Shown here: positions 17,206 to 26,629 of the stretch, in pieces
How positions within the stretch are numbered: position 1 is the first letter of the stretch
How the letters are laid out: each line of letters opens with the position of its first letter
Source of the DNA: CAZZKE01 sp964655005
Lineage (GTDB): Bacteria > Pseudomonadota > Alphaproteobacteria > Rhodospirillales > JABHCV01
Length of the DNA stretch: 39,765 nt
Reading direction: 5' to 3'
NCBI GenBank assembly: GCA_964655005.1
Contig: CAZZKE010000020.1
Coordinates: 1 to 39,765, forward strand
The notes under the pieces: generated by a model
The model's input: only the letters and a program-made list of their open reading frames with translations
The model's database searches: none
What the model was told of the DNA's origin: nothing
Made by a program: the position numbers and the translations under genes

Positions 17206-18315
17206 ATGTCGAACAGTTCGCTGCGTCTCGTAGAAAAGGATAACATGGATAAGAACAAGGCGCTCGACGCCGCCGTCAGTCAAATCGAACGGGCCTTCGG
17301 CAAGGGCTCCGTAATGCGGCTGGGCCAACGCGAGACGGTCGAGACCGAGGTTATTTCATCGGGTTCGATCAGCCTGGATATAGCGCTTGGCATCGGTGGC
17401 CTGCCGCGCGGGCGGGTGATTGAAGTCTATGGCCCGGAAAGTTCCGGCAAGACGACGCTGACCCTGCACGCCATCGCCGAGGCGCAGAAGGTCGGCGGCA
17501 CCTGCGCCTTTATCGACGCCGAACACGCGCTCGACCCGACCTACGCCAGGAAGCTCGGCGTCAACATTAACGACCTGCTGATCTCGCAGCCCGATGGCGG
17601 CGAACAGGCGCTTGAAATAGCCGACACCCTGGTCCGTTCCAGCGCCATCGACGTGCTGGTCATCGACAGCGTCGCCGCCCTGGTGCCCAGGGCCGAACTG
17701 GAAGGCGAAATGGGCGACCATCACGTCGGCCTGCAGGCCCGCCTGATGAGTCAGGCGCTGCGCAAGCTGACCGCCTCGGTCTCCAAGTCCAACACCATGA
17801 TAATCTTCATCAACCAGATTCGCATGAAGATCGGCGTCATGTTCGGCAATCCGGAAACCACCACCGGCGGCAATGCGCTCAAGTTCTATTCATCGATCCG
17901 CCTGGAAATCCGCCGCATCGGCGCCATCAAGGACCGCGATGAAGTAGTCGGCAACCAGACCCGGGTCAAGGTCGTCAAGAACAAGCTGGCGCCGCCGTTC
18001 AAGATGGTCGAATTCGACATCATGTACGGCGAAGGGTTCTCGAAGACCGGCGAACTGATCGACCTTGGCGTCAAGGCCGAAATTGTCGAAAAATCCGGCT
18101 CGTGGTTCTCTTACGGCTCCCAGCGCATCGGTCAGGGCCGGGAAAACGCCAAGACCTTTCTTAAGGAACACCCGGAAATGGCCGACGAGATCGAGGCTAA
18201 AATCCGCGCCAACGCCGCCCCGGTGGCCGACGCCATGCTGGAAGGCCCCGCCGCCGCCGGTGACGACGATAAGGACGCCGCCGCCGATTTAGCCACGCCA
18301 CCAACGGGGAAATAG
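17206..18315 (+). CDS. recA: Recombinase RecA
   Basis: 369-residue DNA-dependent ATPase that forms nucleoprotein filaments for homologous recombination and triggers LexA self-cleavage. Walker A is GPESSGKTT (about 76-84). The conserved MGDHHVGLQARLMSQALRK (loop L1) and NQIRMKIGVMFGNPETTTGG (L2) regions are present. The N-terminus SNSSLRLVE matches alphaproteobacterial RecA and fixes the start at 17206, even though an internal ATG at 17245 has a better AAAAGGA site. The acidic, Ala-rich C-terminal tail is typical. LexA boxes lie upstream. Confidence 0.99.
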   Translation: MSNSSLRLVEKDNMDKNKALDAAVSQIERAFGKGSVMRLGQRETVETEVISSGSISLDIALGIGGLPRGRVIEVYGPESSGKTTLTLHAIAEAQKVGGTCAFIDAEHALDPTYARKLGVNINDLLISQPDGGEQALEIADTLVRSSAIDVLVIDSVAALVPRAELEGEMGDHHVGLQARLMSQALRKLTASVSKSNTMIIFINQIRMKIGVMFGNPETTTGGNALKFYSSIRLEIRRIGAIKDRDEVVGNQTRVKVVKNKLAPPFKMVEFDIMYGEGFSKTGELIDLGVKAEIVEKSGSWFSYGSQRIGQGRENAKTFLKEHPEMADEIEAKIRANAAPVADAMLEGPAAAGDDDKDAAADLATPPTGK

Positions 18316-18398
18316 GCACCCCCCCTCTCCGTCCTCTCCCGCCGTTCTTCCCCGGTGGACTCTCCGACGGGGGCCGGGACCCCGAACCCCGCCCCACA

Positions 18399-18440
18399 GA
18401 AACGCGGCTTTCCGTACCGGCAGGAACGGGGCCGCGTTTC
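18399..18440 (+). terminator. Hairpin downstream of recA
   Basis: GAAACGCGGC (18399-18408) and GCCGCGTTTC (18431-18440) are perfect 10-bp complements with an inner CCGT/ACGG pairing. It lies about 85 bp after the recA stop. The T-tract is only TTTC, so termination is likely but not canonical. The rest of the 208-bp recA-alaS interval is C-rich with no gene seen. Confidence 0.5.
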
Positions 18441-18523
18441 GTCGTCGCACGGGTGCTGGACAGGCCCGGCGCGAGACATTAAAAGCGCTTGCTTCCCGCC
18501 GTTTACAGCTTAGATTGAGCGCC

Positions 18524-21172
18524 ATGAGAACCGTCAACGATATCCGCAAGGCCTTTATCGATTACTTCGTCGCCAATGGCCACACCGCCGTATCTTCCAG
18601 CCCGCTGGTGCCTTTGAACGATCCGACGCTGATGTTCACCAACGCCGGCATGGTGCAATTCAAGAACGTCTTCACCGGCGCCGAACGGCGGGATTACAGC
18701 CGCGCCGTGACTTCGCAAAAATGCGTCCGCGCCGGGGGCAAGCATAACGACCTTGAAAATGTCGGCTATACGGCGCGCCATCACACTTTTTTCGAAATGC
18801 TCGGTAATTTTTCTTTCGGCGACTACTTCAAGGATGTCGCCATCGAACTGGCATGGAACCTGATTACCCGGGAATACGGGCTGGCGAAGGAAAAGCTGCT
18901 GGTCACCGTCTATGGCGATGACGACCGGGCCTTCGAGTTGTGGCGGAAGATCGCCGGCCTGGGCGAAGACCGCATCATCCGCATAGATACGTCTGATAAT
19001 TTCTGGTCCATGGGCGACACCGGCCCCTGTGGCCCGTGCTCCGAGATTTTTTACGATCACGGCGATCATATTCCCGGCGGCCCGCCGGGCAGCCCGGACG
19101 AGGACGGCGACCGCTTCATCGAAATCTGGAATCTAGTGTTCATGCAATTCGAACAGCTGGCGCCGGATAACCGCATCGACCTGCCGAAACCGTCGGTCGA
19201 TACCGGCATGGGTTTGGAGCGCATCGCCGCCGTCATGCAGGGCACCCACGACAACTACCAGACAGACATGATGCAGGCGCTGATTCACGCCTCGGCGGAG
19301 GCCTCGGCGAGCGACGCCAATGGCCGCCACAAGGTCTCGCACCGGGTCATCGCGGACCACCTGCGGGCGACCGCGTTTTTAATCGCCGATGGCGTCCTGC
19401 CATCCAATGAAGGCCGCGGTTATGTGCTGCGCAGGATCATGCGCCGGGCCATGCGGCACGCCCACCTGATCGGCGCCCGGGAGCCGATGATATTCAAGCT
19501 GGTTCCGGCCCTGATCGCCCAGATGGGCCAGGCCTTCCCCGAACTGGGCCGGGCCGAGGCGTTGATTACGGAGACCCTGAAACTGGAGGAATCCCGCTTC
19601 AAGAAAACCCTGGAACGCGGCCTTAGGCTGCTTGATGCGGAAACCGCCGATCTGGGCGACGGCGGCGTACTGGCCGGCGAAACCGCGTTTAAGCTGTACG
19701 ACACCTATGGTTTCCCCCTGGACCTGACGCAGGACGCCCTGCGGGCCCGTTCCATGAGCGTCGATGAGGACGCCTTTAACGCCGCCATGGAACGGCAGCG
19801 GGCAGAGGCCCGGAGCGCCTGGTCCGGGTCCGGCGACGCCGCCACCGAAGCCGTATGGTACGAGCTTCGGCAAGACCTGGGGGCCACCGAATTCTTCGGC
19901 TACGAAACGGAAAGCGCCGAAGCCAAGGTGCTGGCCCTGGTCAGGGACGGCGCCGTGGTCGAACGGGCGAAAACCGGCGAGACGGTCTCGGTAATCGTCA
20001 ACCAGACGCCGTTCTATGGCGAATCCGGCGGCCAGATGGGCGATGTCGGGATTCTGTTCAGCGACAAGGCCCGCATGACGGTCAGCGACACCCGGAAAAA
20101 GCTTGCCGATTTGCATATCCACATCGGCGTTATCGAAAGCGGTGAACTGGCGGTCGGTGACGACGTTTCGCTGAGCGTCGATAGCGCCCGGCGGGCCGCC
20201 CTGCGGGCCAATCATTCGGCCACCCATCTGCTGCACGAGGCCCTGCGCCGGCGATTGGGAGATCATGTGACCCAGAAAGGTTCGCTGGTTGCGCCCGACC
20301 GTCTGCGTTTCGATTTGAGCCATCCCAAGCCCGTCGCGGCCTCGGAACTGGCCGATGTCGAACAGGCGGTCAACGGCCAGATCAGGGGCAATTCCGATGT
20401 CACCACCCTGCTGATGACGCCGGACGAAGCCATTGCCGCGGGGGCCATGGCCCTGTTTGGCGAAAAATACGGCGATGAAGTCCGGGTCGTTTCCATGGGC
20501 GAGTACGATGGCGCGGTTTACTCGACGGAACTGTGCGGCGGCACCCATGTCCGGCGCACCGGCGATATCGGCCTGGTCCGGGTGATCGGCGAAAGCGCCG
20601 TCGCCGCCGGAGTCAGGCGCATCGAGGCGTTGACCGGCAAGGCCGCGCTCGACCATCTGGAAAATCAGGAACTTACCCTGCAACGGGCGGCGGCGTTGCT
20701 GAAAAGCCCGCCTGCGGAAGTACCCGACCGGGTCGCCGGGTTGATCGAGGAACGCAAGCAACTGCAACGGGACTTAGCCGAGGCGCGCAAGAAAATGGCC
20801 ACCGGCGGCGGCGATTACCCGGCGGCCCTGGAAACGCAGGATATCGGCGGCGTCGCCTTTTTGCCCCGCTTGATCGACGATATGCCGGCCAGGGACCTGA
20901 AGGGCCTGGCCGATGATCTGAAGACGCGGATAAAATCCGGCGTCATCGCCCTGGTCGCCGTCAACGACGGCAAGGCGTCGCTGGTCGTCGCCGTCACCAA
21001 GGACCTGTGCGAGCGGATCAATGCCGTCGAATTGGTCCGCACCGGGGCGCAAGCGGTCGGCGGTAAGGGCGGCGGCGGGCGACCCGACATGGCCCAGGCC
21101 GGCGGCCCCGACGGGGCCAACGCCGGGGCCGCCCTTACCGCCATCGCGACGGCCCTGACCGGAAACACCTGA
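18524..21172 (+). CDS. alaS: Alanyl-tRNA synthetase
   Basis: 882-residue class II synthetase charging tRNA-Ala. In order: catalytic domain (MFTNAGMVQFK and FFEMLGNFSFGDY near residues 40-100), tRNA-recognition region, an editing domain with zinc-binding HSATHLLHEAL and CGGTH, and a DHHA1-type C-terminal domain with a Gly-rich GGKGGGGRPDMAQAGG segment. All hallmark motifs are present and uninterrupted. ATG at 18524 gives the standard start (MRTVNDIRKAFIDYF); an in-frame TTG at 18515 would add only three residues. recA-alaS adjacency is common in related bacteria. Confidence 0.99.
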   Translation: MRTVNDIRKAFIDYFVANGHTAVSSSPLVPLNDPTLMFTNAGMVQFKNVFTGAERRDYSRAVTSQKCVRAGGKHNDLENVGYTARHHTFFEMLGNFSFGDYFKDVAIELAWNLITREYGLAKEKLLVTVYGDDDRAFELWRKIAGLGEDRIIRIDTSDNFWSMGDTGPCGPCSEIFYDHGDHIPGGPPGSPDEDGDRFIEIWNLVFMQFEQLAPDNRIDLPKPSVDTGMGLERIAAVMQGTHDNYQTDMMQALIHASAEASASDANGRHKVSHRVIADHLRATAFLIADGVLPSNEGRGYVLRRIMRRAMRHAHLIGAREPMIFKLVPALIAQMGQAFPELGRAEALITETLKLEESRFKKTLERGLRLLDAETADLGDGGVLAGETAFKLYDTYGFPLDLTQDALRARSMSVDEDAFNAAMERQRAEARSAWSGSGDAATEAVWYELRQDLGATEFFGYETESAEAKVLALVRDGAVVERAKTGETVSVIVNQTPFYGESGGQMGDVGILFSDKARMTVSDTRKKLADLHIHIGVIESGELAVGDDVSLSVDSARRAALRANHSATHLLHEALRRRLGDHVTQKGSLVAPDRLRFDLSHPKPVAASELADVEQAVNGQIRGNSDVTTLLMTPDEAIAAGAMALFGEKYGDEVRVVSMGEYDGAVYSTELCGGTHVRRTGDIGLVRVIGESAVAAGVRRIEALTGKAALDHLENQELTLQRAAALLKSPPAEVPDRVAGLIEERKQLQRDLAEARKKMATGGGDYPAALETQDIGGVAFLPRLIDDMPARDLKGLADDLKTRIKSGVIALVAVNDGKASLVVAVTKDLCERINAVELVRTGAQAVGGKGGGGRPDMAQAGGPDGANAGAALTAIATALTGNT

Positions 21173-21174
21173 GC

Positions 21175-22386
21175 GTGGATATCTTGCGCTACTTCAGGGG
21201 CGGCTGGCGAACGCCGGAAGCGCTGTTGATCCTGACCTCTATCGCCATGCCGCTATCGATGTCGACGTGGATGGCGCTGATTAATAATTTTGCCGTCGAG
21301 CGGGCCGGTTTCACCGCCGTCGAATGGGGTTTCCTGCAAAGTCTGCGTGAAGTTCCGGGCTTTCTGGCGTTTGGTGTCGTCCTGGTGCTGTTAATAATAC
21401 GGGAACAGCGACTGGCCATAATCTCGCTGCTGTTGCTTGGCCTGGGCACGGCTTTCACCGGCATGTTTCCCAACCTTATCGGCCTCTATGCGATGACCAT
21501 GCTGATGTCCCTTGGTTTCCACTATTACGAAACCGTGCGCCAGTCCCTGGCCCTGCAATGGATCGGCAAGAAGGAAGCGCCGCATTTTCTGGGTCAGATC
21601 ATAGCGACGGGATCGTTCGCCAGCCTGATCGCCTTCGCCCTGATTTGGCTGGTATTGACACAGGCCGGCTTCACCATGGAAATGGTCCTGGCCATTGGCG
21701 GCGGGTTGACCATAATCGCCGCCCTGTTCTGCTGGTGGGCCTTCCCGAAATTCCCGGAGAAAGTCGAACAGCATAAGAAACTGTATCTGCGCGGCCGCTA
21801 TTGGCTGTATTACCTGATTACCCTCGGGGCCGGCGCCCGACGCCAGATTGTCATAGTTTTCGCCAGTTTGCTGATGATCGAGAAATTTAAATTCAGCCCC
21901 GCCGACATAACCCTGATGATGCTGGCCAGCGGTGTTTCCACCATGTATCTGGCCCCGAAAATCGGCCGGCTGATCGCCCGCTGGGGTGAACGGCGGGCGC
22001 TGAGCCTGGAATATCTGGGCCTGATCGGCGTTTTTACCGCCTATGCTTTTGTCGAAACAGCCTGGCTCGCCGTGGTGCTTTATCTGATCGACCACATATT
22101 TTTCTCCATGGCCATCGCCATCAAAACCTACTTCCAAAAAATCGCCGACCCGGCGGATATGGCTTCCCAGGCCGGCGTCGCCTTTTCCATCAACCATGTC
22201 GGCGCCGTCATTATGCCGGCCGCGCTGGGATTCCTGTGGCTGATTTCACCGTCCTACGTGTTTCTGTGCGGCGCCGCCATCGCCGTGATCTCACTGATTC
22301 TGGTGCGGCTGATTCCGAAAAATCCGAGCCGTGAAAACGTCGCCATGATCGGTCGCTACAAGCAGGCGGTCAGTCCGGCGGAATAG
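21175..22386 (+). CDS. Major facilitator superfamily-type permease
   Basis: 403-residue integral membrane protein with about 11-12 hydrophobic segments, a basic cytoplasmic loop near the middle (KFPEKVEQHKKLYLRGR, about 196-212) and an N-terminal motif similar to MFS half-repeats. GTG at 21175 begins 2 nt after the alaS stop, so it is probably cotranscribed with alaS. Substrate cannot be read from sequence. It is 38 nt upstream of the MscS-type gene. Distance and orientation do not link it to the radical SAM cluster. Confidence 0.75.
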   Translation: MDILRYFRGGWRTPEALLILTSIAMPLSMSTWMALINNFAVERAGFTAVEWGFLQSLREVPGFLAFGVVLVLLIIREQRLAIISLLLLGLGTAFTGMFPNLIGLYAMTMLMSLGFHYYETVRQSLALQWIGKKEAPHFLGQIIATGSFASLIAFALIWLVLTQAGFTMEMVLAIGGGLTIIAALFCWWAFPKFPEKVEQHKKLYLRGRYWLYYLITLGAGARRQIVIVFASLLMIEKFKFSPADITLMMLASGVSTMYLAPKIGRLIARWGERRALSLEYLGLIGVFTAYAFVETAWLAVVLYLIDHIFFSMAIAIKTYFQKIADPADMASQAGVAFSINHVGAVIMPAALGFLWLISPSYVFLCGAAIAVISLILVRLIPKNPSRENVAMIGRYKQAVSPAE

Positions 22387-22424
22387 TTTCCCGGCGGCCC
22401 CCTGACGTTGTAGGATAGGCGCCG

Positions 22425-23753
22425 ATGGACAGTTTATTCCAATTGTTGCCCGAGCTGCTCCTGGTCCGGAAATTGATCGAGCAGGTGCTGGCGTGGCTGG
22501 CCGCCAACGTCTTCGTGCTCGATCCCCTGTTGCAAATCATTACCGTCGGCCTGGCCTTCCTGGTCGCCCGGCTTGTCGCCCCGCGGCTGGAAAAACTGCT
22601 CGACAGCGCCACCCCGCCCAAGGGCTACGAGCGCTATTTCCAAAATATGGTGCGATTCCTGAACCCCCAGATTCTGCCGGTTATCTGGATCGTATTGTTG
22701 TGGTTTACGGTCATCGCGGCAGCCCAGGCGGGATGGTCCAGCCAGCTTATCGGCGGCGTTGTCAGCCTGCTGACGGCCTGGATCATTATCCGGCTGGCCT
22801 CTTCCGTGGTTGTCGATCCGGCCTGGTCGAAGGCTATCGCGATGATTGCCTGGACCATCGCGGCGCTGAATATTGTCGGCTGGCTGGAGCCCCTGAGCAC
22901 GGTGCTGGACAGCATGGCGATCCAGTTCGGCGATGTCCGGATTTCCATCCTGGGGGTCGGCAAGGCGGTGGCGGCGCTGGCCTTGCTGCTGTGGCTGGCC
23001 GGTTTCACCACGGCGGCGCTGGAACGCCGCCTGGCCGGAATGACCGGCATGTCGCCGTCGGCCCGGGTGCTGGTCGGCAAATTCCTGAAAATCATCCTGT
23101 TCACCATCGCCTTCGTGCTGGCGCTCAACAGCGTCGGCATCGACCTGACGGCCCTGGCCGTATTCAGTGGCGCGGTCGGCCTGGGTCTCGGATTCGGTTT
23201 GCAGAAAGTCGTGGCCAACCTTATCAGCGGCTTTATTCTGCTGCTCGACAAGTCGGTCAAACCCGGCGATGTTATCGCCATCGGCCAGACCTATGGCTGG
23301 ATTAACTCCCTAAGCGCCCGCTATGTGTCGGTGATCACCCGGGACGGCACCGAACATTTGATCCCCAACGAGGAACTGATCTCGCAGCGGGTGGAAAACT
23401 GGTCGCATACCAACCGCCTGGTCCGCCAGCGGCTGCCGCTTGGAGTGTCCTATACTTCAGACCTGCACAAGGCGATAGAACTGGTTGTCGAAGCGGCCGG
23501 GGCGGAAGTACGGGTCTTGCGGGACCCCGAGCCAAGATGCCTGTTAAAGGGTTTCGGCGACAATGCGATCGAACTGGAACTTCGTTTCTGGCTCAAGGAC
23601 CCGCAAAACGGCCTGGCCAACGTCAAGAACAACATCCTGCTCAGGATCTGGGACCTGTTCGCGGAAAATGATATCACCTTTCCGTTCCCGCAACGTCAGT
23701 TGCACATCGATCAAACCATACCGGTACGGATCGAACAGCCGGAAAAGCCCTAA
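22425..23753 (+). CDS. MscS-family mechanosensitive channel
   Basis: 442-residue inner-membrane protein. Several N-terminal membrane helices precede the pore-lining TM3, recognisable by the Gly/Ala pattern GAVGLGLGFGLQKVVANLISG (about 246-266), and the beta domain beginning KPGDVIAIG. The C-terminal cytoplasmic cage includes IPNEELISQRVENWS. It releases solutes on hypo-osmotic shock. It follows the permease gene and overlaps the 3' end of the convergent beta-propeller gene by 4 nt (23750-23753), leaving no room for a terminator between them. Confidence 0.93.
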   Translation: MDSLFQLLPELLLVRKLIEQVLAWLAANVFVLDPLLQIITVGLAFLVARLVAPRLEKLLDSATPPKGYERYFQNMVRFLNPQILPVIWIVLLWFTVIAAAQAGWSSQLIGGVVSLLTAWIIIRLASSVVVDPAWSKAIAMIAWTIAALNIVGWLEPLSTVLDSMAIQFGDVRISILGVGKAVAALALLLWLAGFTTAALERRLAGMTGMSPSARVLVGKFLKIILFTIAFVLALNSVGIDLTALAVFSGAVGLGLGFGLQKVVANLISGFILLLDKSVKPGDVIAIGQTYGWINSLSARYVSVITRDGTEHLIPNEELISQRVENWSHTNRLVRQRLPLGVSYTSDLHKAIELVVEAAGAEVRVLRDPEPRCLLKGFGDNAIELELRFWLKDPQNGLANVKNNILLRIWDLFAENDITFPFPQRQLHIDQTIPVRIEQPEKP

Positions 23754-25198
23754 CTCGGACCGACACCCAGGAATTTCTGGTCCCATTTGAAAGTCTGTTT
23801 GGGTACTCCTCCGATATCGTCAAGTTCCAGAATTATGTATTCGGTCTTATCATCCATCAGGGCCGCCCCGGAACCGGTTTTTTTTCCGAACCTGAAAAAT
23901 CCCGACCTGTGGTGTTTGGAATCAGCGTCAGATATCCAACGGACCCCGTCGGTTATCTGGATTCCGGCACTGTTTTTGAATGTCGCAAGCTTCTCCATTT
24001 CATAGTCCATCAAGTCACCCATATGCGTATTGAGTGTGACCTTAAAAACCAGATCTTGTTCGGTTGGCTTCAACAGGGGATTCATGAACGTAATGTCGAT
24101 CATCACCGGATTGCCCTTGTTTTTCCTGCTCAGCGCCCTCTCGTTCAAATCTTGTTTCGCCTCTTTCGATGCTTCGCTAGCAGCCAATATCTTCGGTGAT
24201 GCAGGGGGTTGCGATGATTGTTCCGCAGTTGCACCAGCGAGCGCGATTTGATGGGTTCCCGCATAGACATTAATTCTGGAAATTATTTTATAAGTTGCAG
24301 AATCAATGACCAATAATTTTTTTGCCTCTGGCTGGCCCATATAAACAGTATCTCCCGTAAGAGAAACGGTTACATGGTTGGGGTCATTTTTAACGTCGAC
24401 TGTATTTGTGACGACATTGCTAGCAGTATCAATCACGGAAAAAGAGGCATCCCCGCTGTTCGTGACAAACACCTTAGCGCCGTCGGGTGTTATGGCGATT
24501 CCATGGGGGTCTTTGCCGACATTGATGGTGGCCGCGGCCTTATTCTTTTCAATATCTATCACAGACACCGAATCGGACCCCAGATTTACCACGTACACGT
24601 ATTTTCCATCCGGACTAACAATAAGATGATCGGGTAATTTTCCCACATCTATTGACCTGATAACGCCCCGGGAAGCCGTGTCGATAACGGAAACCGAATT
24701 CGAATTCATATTTGTGACATAGACATATTTTCCATCAGGGGAAAATTGCGGATAGTCGGGATTTTTGCCTACGGGAATCGAGGCAACCACCTTGTAGGTA
24801 GAAGAATCAATAATGGCGACTGTGTCGGAGGAACTCATCGTGACATAAACATTTTTTCCATTTGGGCTCACCGCCACATGATGTGACGCATCCCCCATCG
24901 CGATGGATTTGATCGTTTTACCGGTAGAGGTATCGATGACGGAGAACTTTTCTGAAGACAGGCTGGGTACGTAAAGATATTTACCATCCGGTGATATCCC
25001 CAAGCCATGAGGATTTGATCCTCCCGGCAAAGTTTTAATCAGTTTAAGCGAATCGGCATCAAGGACGGCGATTGTGTCGGCGGGGCCCTGTGGAACATAA
25101 ATCAGCCCTTGTTCCTTGGGAAAATCTGATTCCGCCAAGACCAGACCAGAGCCTAAAAAATAAAAGAAAACAAAATAAAATGACATTTTCTTGTTCAT
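23750..25198 (-). CDS. Secreted YVTN-type beta-propeller protein with extra C-terminal domain
   Basis: 482 residues. A signal peptide (basic MNKK, hydrophobic core, cleavage near VLAES, about residue 22) leads into seven or so propeller repeats of about 42 residues, each with SPDGKYVYV-type and SVIDT-type signatures (about 30-330). A linker precedes a ~120-residue C-terminal domain of unknown family, with VTLNTHMGDL and DADSKHHRSGF. No CxxCH haem motif is present. Base composition is visibly AT-richer, with Lys/Asn/Ser codons unlike neighbours, which suggests recent transfer. AGGA six nt before the ATG fixes the start. Divergent from a Crp/Fnr regulator. It may bind or sense a ligand in the periplasm. 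Confidence 0.88.
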   Translation of the reverse strand: MNKKMSFYFVFFYFLGSGLVLAESDFPKEQGLIYVPQGPADTIAVLDADSLKLIKTLPGGSNPHGLGISPDGKYLYVPSLSSEKFSVIDTSTGKTIKSIAMGDASHHVAVSPNGKNVYVTMSSSDTVAIIDSSTYKVVASIPVGKNPDYPQFSPDGKYVYVTNMNSNSVSVIDTASRGVIRSIDVGKLPDHLIVSPDGKYVYVVNLGSDSVSVIDIEKNKAAATINVGKDPHGIAITPDGAKVFVTNSGDASFSVIDTASNVVTNTVDVKNDPNHVTVSLTGDTVYMGQPEAKKLLVIDSATYKIISRINVYAGTHQIALAGATAEQSSQPPASPKILAASEASKEAKQDLNERALSRKNKGNPVMIDITFMNPLLKPTEQDLVFKVTLNTHMGDLMDYEMEKLATFKNSAGIQITDGVRWISDADSKHHRSGFFRFGKKTGSGAALMDDKTEYIILELDDIGGVPKQTFKWDQKFLGVGPS

Positions 25199-25350
25199 AA
25201 TAATTCCTGTCTTGTGAAATATTTGGTGTTTGGCATGGGCCCGTTTTGAAGTTCTCTTTCCCGCCTCCAGCGGCTTTCGTCCATCAGAGACCCATCTCGA
25301 CCCACCGCCCCTCGTATTTGAGGGAGGTGTAGCCTGTTCGCGGATTATTG

Positions 25351-25370
25351 AATATGATCATGATCATATT
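25351..25370. promoter_or_regulatory. FNR-like 20-bp palindromic operator
   Basis: AATATGATCATGATCATATT is a perfect palindrome. Its core TGAT-N4-ATCA is the inner part of the FNR/DNR/NnrR consensus TTGAT-N4-ATCAA. It lies 20 bp before the Crp/Fnr gene start and about 150 bp before the propeller gene. The proximity suggests autoregulation, probably repression, and possible control of the divergent gene. Confidence 0.75.
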
Positions 25371-25390
25371 GAAAATCTTTTGGGATTGTG

Positions 25391-25993
25391 ATGATGCCGG
25401 TTCAGTTGCCCACTCCGGCGGCAGCGATAAGCCGACGAACGCTGGCCAAGGGCGAAGCGCTGTTTTGTCAAGGTGATCCGACCTTCGCGCTTTTTGCCGT
25501 GCGGCGCGGACGGGTGCACCTGGTGCGTCATTTAGCCGACGGCAGCACCATAACGCTGCATGTCGCCCATGATGGCGAAACGTTCTCGGAGGCGGCGCTG
25601 TTTTCGCCGGTCTATCACTGTGACGCCATTGCCGACGTTGATACGGAAATCGAAGTTCATTCCAGGGACGCCCTGTCCCAGGCACTTGATGAAAGTCCCG
25701 AAGCGATGCGGGCCTTCATGGTGAATCTGGCGCATCAGGTCATTACATTGCGCTCCCACCTGGAGATTCGCAACATTCGTTCGGCCAGGGACAGGGTAAT
25801 TCAATTCCTTCGACTGATGGCGAGCGAGGAAAGTGGAGGCGTCACCTTCGCACGTCCACTGAAGGACATCGCCGGCGACATCGGCCTCACGCACGAAGCC
25901 TTCTACCGGACTCTGGCCAAGCTCGAAAAATCAGGGAAGATCACGCGCAACGGTCGGTCCATAACCCTGCAGGAGCAACCTCGATGCCAATGA
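25391..25993 (+). CDS. Crp/Fnr-family transcriptional regulator
   Basis: About 200 residues. An N-terminal cyclic-nucleotide-binding-like beta-roll (about 15-115) is followed by a dimerisation helix and a winged helix-turn-helix (about 145-195). The recognition helix region LTHEAFYRTLAKLEKSG keeps the E and R of FNR's ExxSR (here ExxYR), which contact TGAT half-sites. The N-terminal cysteine cluster of FNR is missing, so it should not carry a [4Fe-4S] oxygen sensor; its effector is unknown. Starts at ATG 25391 or 25394 (GTG at 25388 also possible), with only a weak ribosome binding site. Confidence 0.9.
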   Translation: MMPVQLPTPAAAISRRTLAKGEALFCQGDPTFALFAVRRGRVHLVRHLADGSTITLHVAHDGETFSEAALFSPVYHCDAIADVDTEIEVHSRDALSQALDESPEAMRAFMVNLAHQVITLRSHLEIRNIRSARDRVIQFLRLMASEESGGVTFARPLKDIAGDIGLTHEAFYRTLAKLEKSGKITRNGRSITLQEQPRCQ

Positions 25994-26015
25994 AGCGGGA
26001 CCGCGCCGATAGACC

Positions 26016-26582
26016 TTATTTGACGTCGGCGGCGACGCGCAGGGTGATGATTTTATCGGGATCATCGACGATACCGTTGGTGGCCTGATCGCCGCGCTTG
26101 ATCTTGTCGACAAATTCCATGCCTTTGACCACCTGGCCCCACACCGTATATTGCCCATCCAGATGCGGGGCATTGGCCAGGACAATGAAGAACTGCGAAT
26201 CCGCACTATCCGGACTGGCCGATCTGGCCATGGAAACGGCGCCGCGAACATGGGGCGCGTCGGAAAATTCGGCCTTCAGTTTGGTCCCCGAGCCACCCCT
26301 GCCGGTGCCGGTCGGATCGCCGGTCTGGGCCATGAAATCGGTGATGACACGGTGAAAAACGATGCCGTCATAGAACTTCTCGCGGACCAGTTCCTTGATT
26401 CGTTTGACGTGTCCAGGCGCCAGGTCGGGGCGCATGGCGATTACCACCTGACCGTCTTTCAGTTGCATCAGCAAGGTATTTTCGGGATCGCTTGCGGCGT
26501 TGGCGTCGGTCATCAGAAATGTACCCAGAAGGATTGCGAAGATCGCCCCCATGGAGCGCAAACGGTGAACAGGCAGTATCAT
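26016..26582 (-). CDS. Secreted cyclophilin-type peptidyl-prolyl isomerase
   Basis: 188 residues. A signal peptide ends near DANAA (about residue 29), then a cyclophilin domain with FHRVITDFMAQTGDPTGTG (Arg of the active site), SQFFIVLANAPHLDG and YTVWGQVVKGM. It catalyses proline isomerisation, probably in the periplasm. The ATG at 26580-26582 is chosen because GAGGA lies just upstream and a signal peptide follows; the frame stays open further upstream but that extension is Arg/Gly-rich and unlike coding sequence. Convergent with the Crp/Fnr gene. Confidence 0.93.
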   Translation of the reverse strand: MILPVHRLRSMGAIFAILLGTFLMTDANAASDPENTLLMQLKDGQVVIAMRPDLAPGHVKRIKELVREKFYDGIVFHRVITDFMAQTGDPTGTGRGGSGTKLKAEFSDAPHVRGAVSMARSASPDSADSQFFIVLANAPHLDGQYTVWGQVVKGMEFVDKIKRGDQATNGIVDDPDKIITLRVAADVK

Positions 26583-26629
26583 GATTGTCCTCGTGTTGAA
26601 AGTATCTTGGCGCGGCGATGCGGAACCGG

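Noticed and set aside
19379..20767. 462-codon minus-strand frame inside alaS
   Set aside because: Entirely antisense to conserved AlaS editing and catalytic domains; Gly/Pro/Gln-rich shadow translation.
23750..25198. Nitrite-reductase or NirN-like haem propeller
   Set aside because: No CxxCH haem-binding motif; repeats are plain YVTN type.
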